Positions 15,919-18,251 of a DNA stretch of 18,251 nt are shown one piece after another. This DNA is from Chloroflexota bacterium. GTDB taxonomy: Bacteria > Chloroflexota > Chloroflexia > QHBQ01 > JADMIH01. The notes under the pieces were generated by a model. The model did not search any database. It saw nothing but the letters and a program-made list of their open reading frames with translations, and was not told the origin of the DNA. Both the position numbers and the translations under genes were made by a program. The DNA is taken from the NCBI GenBank assembly GCA_015478675.1, contig JADMIH010000071.1, positions 1-18,251 on the forward strand, read 5' to 3'. Numbering within the stretch: the stretch's first letter is position 1; each line of letters opens with the position of its first letter.

Positions 15919-17088
15919 ATGTCTGCCCCTCTGTATATAAGAGCAGAGAGGGTCCTGGTACCCGAAGCTCTGCCGCAAAACTGGGCAACCGTCCTGGTCG
16001 AAGATGGGCTTATCACGGCAGTGCGGGCGGGTCAAGAGCCTGCTCCAGAGGGCGCGCGCCTGCTTGCCGGAGACGGGCTGCTGCTAGCTCCCGGCTTCAT
16101 AGATTTGCAGATCAACGGCGGCTTTGGAGCAGACTTCACGGAGCAGCCGGAAGCGATATGGGAAGTGGGTGCGCGGTTGCCGCGGTATGGCGTAACTGCC
16201 TTCCTGCCGACGATCATATCCTCGCCCCTGGCAAGGGTCAGGAAGGCACAGGAGATTTTGTTGCAGGGGCCACCCGCCGGCTACAGGGGTGCTGTGCCCC
16301 TGGGGCTGCACCTGGAGGGGCCATTTCTCAACCCCAGAAAGCGAGGCGCGCACAACCCAGCCCACATGAGGCTGCCCAGCCTTGCGGATATAGAAGGCTG
16401 GTCGCCGGAGCGGGGCGTGAGGCTTGTAACGTTGGCTCCCGAGCTGCCGGGCGCCCTGGACATAGCGCGGGCGCTGACCGAGCGCGGCGTGCTGGTGAGC
16501 GCGGGCCACTCAGCTGCTACCTGGGAAGAGGCGAGCGCGGGCATAGACGCGGGGATACGCTACGGGACGCATCTGTTCAACGCTATGCCGCCACTCGGCC
16601 ACCGAGAGCCTGCCCTCCCCGGCGCGCTCCTCCTGGATGACCATATAACTGTGGGAATCATAGCCGATGGTGTGCATCTACACCCGTCGGTCGTATCTCT
16701 TGTCTGGCGGCTCAAAGGCCCGCTGGGTGCGAACCTGGTAACTGACGCTATGTCGGCGCTCGGTATGCCGCCGGGTATGTACCGGCTTGGTGATAGCCAG
16801 GTCACCGTTGACGAGCAGAGGGCCCGGTTAAGCGACGGCACCCTGGCGGGGAGCATCCTCAGCCTGGACCAGGCGGCGCGCAATGTCGTGCTATTCACCG
16901 GCTGCTCGCCTTCCGAGGCTATCGCCTGCGTGACAAGGGTGCCGGCAGAACTGCTGAAGGGTGGGCACAAGCGCGGTTGCATCGCCACTGGGCTTAGGGC
17001 TGATATGGTCTTGCTCACCGCCGATCTGCACGTCTCGGCGACCATCGTCGGCGGGGATCTGGTCTACGAGCGGGCGACAGGGTTATGA
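15919..17088 (+). CDS. nagA: N-acetylglucosamine-6-phosphate deacetylase
   Basis: A 389-residue amidohydrolase that turns GlcNAc-6-P into GlcN-6-P and acetate. The key residues fall at almost the E. coli positions: metal-ligand E133 in HLEGPF, H197 in SAGHS, H218 in THLFNAM, substrate-site H253 in DGVHLHP and catalytic D276 in TDAMSA. The early motif is PGFIDLQING (58-67), with Gln in place of a HxH pair, pointing to the mononuclear-metal type. The ATG at 15919 comes two bases after the TAG of the GH3 gene, so translation is probably coupled. An earlier in-frame ATG at 15811 would lie entirely in the GH3 gene and is rejected. The ribosome-binding site is weak (AGTGGG). Confidence 0.96.
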   Translation: MSAPLYIRAERVLVPEALPQNWATVLVEDGLITAVRAGQEPAPEGARLLAGDGLLLAPGFIDLQINGGFGADFTEQPEAIWEVGARLPRYGVTAFLPTIISSPLARVRKAQEILLQGPPAGYRGAVPLGLHLEGPFLNPRKRGAHNPAHMRLPSLADIEGWSPERGVRLVTLAPELPGALDIARALTERGVLVSAGHSAATWEEASAGIDAGIRYGTHLFNAMPPLGHREPALPGALLLDDHITVGIIADGVHLHPSVVSLVWRLKGPLGANLVTDAMSALGMPPGMYRLGDSQVTVDEQRARLSDGTLAGSILSLDQAARNVVLFTGCSPSEAIACVTRVPAELLKGGHKRGCIATGLRADMVLLTADLHVSATIVGGDLVYERATGL

Positions 17089-17111
17089 ATTGAGGTTCAT
17101 GAAGGAGAGTC

Positions 17112-18152
17112 ATGGCGCTAATAGATGAGATATACGAGCAGCCCGCCGTGCTGAAGTGCTGGCTGGAAACTCAGATGGAGAGCGCGAGGGATATAGCCCG
17201 GGCGATAGGCGCGCGAGACGTAGACTACGTTTTCCTGGCGGCGCGGGGCAGTTCGGATCACGCGGGGGTATACGCTCAGTATCTGCTCGGTTCACATAAC
17301 CACCTGCCGGTGGCCCTCGCCGCCCCTTCCCTCTTCACCATGTATGAGGAAGCGCCCCGGCTGCGTAATGCTCTGGTAATCGGTATATCACAGTCGGGTC
17401 AATCGCCCGACATCGTCAGTGTGATAGCAGAAGGCAGGCGGCAGGGCGCGCTCACGGTGGCCCTGACCAACTTCCCCGACGCCCCGATCGCACAGGCAGC
17501 CGAGATGGTGCTCGACATCCACGCAGGCCCAGAGCGGGCTGTAGCTGCCACCAAGACTTATACAGCCCAGTTGCTGGCGATAGCGGCCTTGTCTGTGGCG
17601 CTAGGGGGCAGCAAAGCGGAAGATGTTGAGATGCTGTCACAGGTGCCCGCCGCCGTAGAGAAGGCACTGGCGATCGAGCCTGACGCAGAGAAGAGCGCCA
17701 GGGCGCATAGCTCTCTCAGGCGCTGTGTGCTGCTGGGACGCGGGTACAACTACGCTACGGCACAAGAATGGGCGCTCAAGCTGAAAGAGATGGCTTACAT
17801 CTTTACCGATGTCTACTCCACGGCAGATTTCCAGCATGGGCCGATTGCCATTATAGAGCAAGGCTTCCCAGTGCTGGCCGTTGCCCCCGACGGCGCTGTC
17901 TTCGAGGGTGAAGTTGAGCTACTCCAGCAACTGAGGGACGACTACGGCGCTGAACTCATCGTGATCTCAGATGATGCGTCAGCGCTGGAGATTGCCCACT
18001 ATCCCTTGCTACTGCCAGGCGGCCTGCCTGAATGGCTGACGCCAATCCCCGCAACGGTACTCACCCAGCTATTTTGCTACCACCTCACACGATGTAAAGG
18101 CTACAGTACCGAAGTGTCGAGAACACTGCGCAAGATTACCCTAACTCACTGA
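17112..18152 (+). CDS. double-SIS-domain glucosamine-6-phosphate deaminase/isomerase (NagB-II type)
   Basis: A 346-residue cytoplasmic protein with two SIS domains, equal to the isomerase half of GlmS without the glutamine-amidotransferase domain. First-domain motifs are ARGSSDHA (44-51) and GISQSGQSPD (91-100), plus GPERAVAATKTY (139-150). Second-domain motifs are GRGYNYATA and KLKE. E226, H242 and K341 correspond to the E. coli GlmS isomerase residues E488, H504 and K603, and the spacings of 16 and 99 residues are identical. Without a glutaminase domain it most likely works as a deaminase, GlcN-6-P to fructose-6-P and ammonia, following NagA. Thermotoga has the same NagZ/NagA/NagB-II set. 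A galactosamine or related substrate (AgaS-like) is possible. AAGGAG (17102-17107) lies four bases before the ATG. Confidence 0.92.
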   Translation: MALIDEIYEQPAVLKCWLETQMESARDIARAIGARDVDYVFLAARGSSDHAGVYAQYLLGSHNHLPVALAAPSLFTMYEEAPRLRNALVIGISQSGQSPDIVSVIAEGRRQGALTVALTNFPDAPIAQAAEMVLDIHAGPERAVAATKTYTAQLLAIAALSVALGGSKAEDVEMLSQVPAAVEKALAIEPDAEKSARAHSSLRRCVLLGRGYNYATAQEWALKLKEMAYIFTDVYSTADFQHGPIAIIEQGFPVLAVAPDGAVFEGEVELLQQLRDDYGAELIVISDDASALEIAHYPLLLPGGLPEWLTPIPATVLTQLFCYHLTRCKGYSTEVSRTLRKITLTH

Positions 18153-18170
18153 GGCTGGGTGTGACCCTTA

Positions 18171-18202
18171 CCCGCCCGCTCAGGCGCGAGTGAGCTGGCG
18201 GG
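18171..18202 (+). terminator. GC-rich hairpin after the last gene, candidate operon end
   Basis: CCCGCC and GCTCA (18171-18176, 18178-18182) pair with TGAGC and GGCGGG (18191-18195, 18197-18202). This makes an 11-bp stem with one mismatch around an 8-base loop. It begins 18 bases after the TGA of the SIS gene. No T-run follows, so it may act with Rho or protect the 3' end instead of terminating on its own. The remaining bases to 18251 show no gene. Confidence 0.5.
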
Positions 18203-18251
18203 CCTGCGGCGTGTTGGCCGTTATCCACTGCTCACTGTGCATCATAGCACG

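Noticed and set aside
17112..18152. Full-length GlmS (glutamine--fructose-6-phosphate aminotransferase)
   Set aside because: There is no N-terminal Cys glutaminase domain; the protein is only the SIS half.

Overview
The window is a plus-strand carbohydrate-uptake and catabolism locus from a high-GC bacterium, most likely a member of the Chloroflexota. Class Ktedonobacteria is my best guess. That guess rests on the second regulator, which joins an N-terminal W/Y/R-rich domain, an NB-ARC-type ATPase and a LuxR HTH, a layout I associate with that class. The Thr/Ala/Pro-rich linker behind the lipobox of the binding protein and the G-rich intergenic hairpin repeat at the left edge also fit. No tRNA, rRNA, CRISPR array, insertion sequence or phage gene was found.

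Layout. Positions 1-288 hold a G-rich hairpin repeat, then a consensus sigma70-type promoter with a LacI-type operator just downstream of its -10 box. Positions 289-1314 encode a LacI/GalR-family repressor. Positions 1430-3358 encode a LuxR-family ATPase regulator that lacks the usual TPR segment. A 743-base gap (3359-4101) contains several inverted repeats, among them a CRP-like site about 90 bases before the next gene. Positions 4102-10212 encode an Opp/Dpp-type ABC transporter: lipoprotein binding protein, two permeases and two ATPases. Positions 10257-18152 encode a GH1 beta-glycosidase, a GH2 beta-mannosidase, a GH3 NagZ-type beta-N-acetylglucosaminidase, NagA, and a double-SIS-domain glucosamine-6-phosphate deaminase/isomerase. 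A hairpin follows the last stop.

How it may work together (inference). A family-5 binding protein captures a beta-linked oligosaccharide outside the cell and the four-subunit transporter imports it. Three glycosidases without visible signal peptides trim it in the cytoplasm: GH1 for beta-glucosyl, GH2 for beta-mannosyl and GH3 for GlcNAc ends. NagA and the SIS enzyme then channel GlcNAc-6-P to fructose-6-P. The combination suits chitobiose, Man-beta-GlcNAc structures such as the N-glycan core, or mixed (gluco)mannan plus chitin fragments of fungal or plant origin. A GlcNAc kinase is not in the window. The two upstream regulators and the CRP-like site suggest both substrate-specific and global carbon control.

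All major genes look intact, with no frameshifts or pseudogenes. I found no clearly new system. The points most worth a second look are the cluster of TGTGA-type half-sites and the perfect 11-bp palindrome in the 743-base leader, the duplicated LacI-type operator, the TPR-less ATPase regulator, the 86-base gene overlap in the transporter and a Cys-to-His change in one ATPase.
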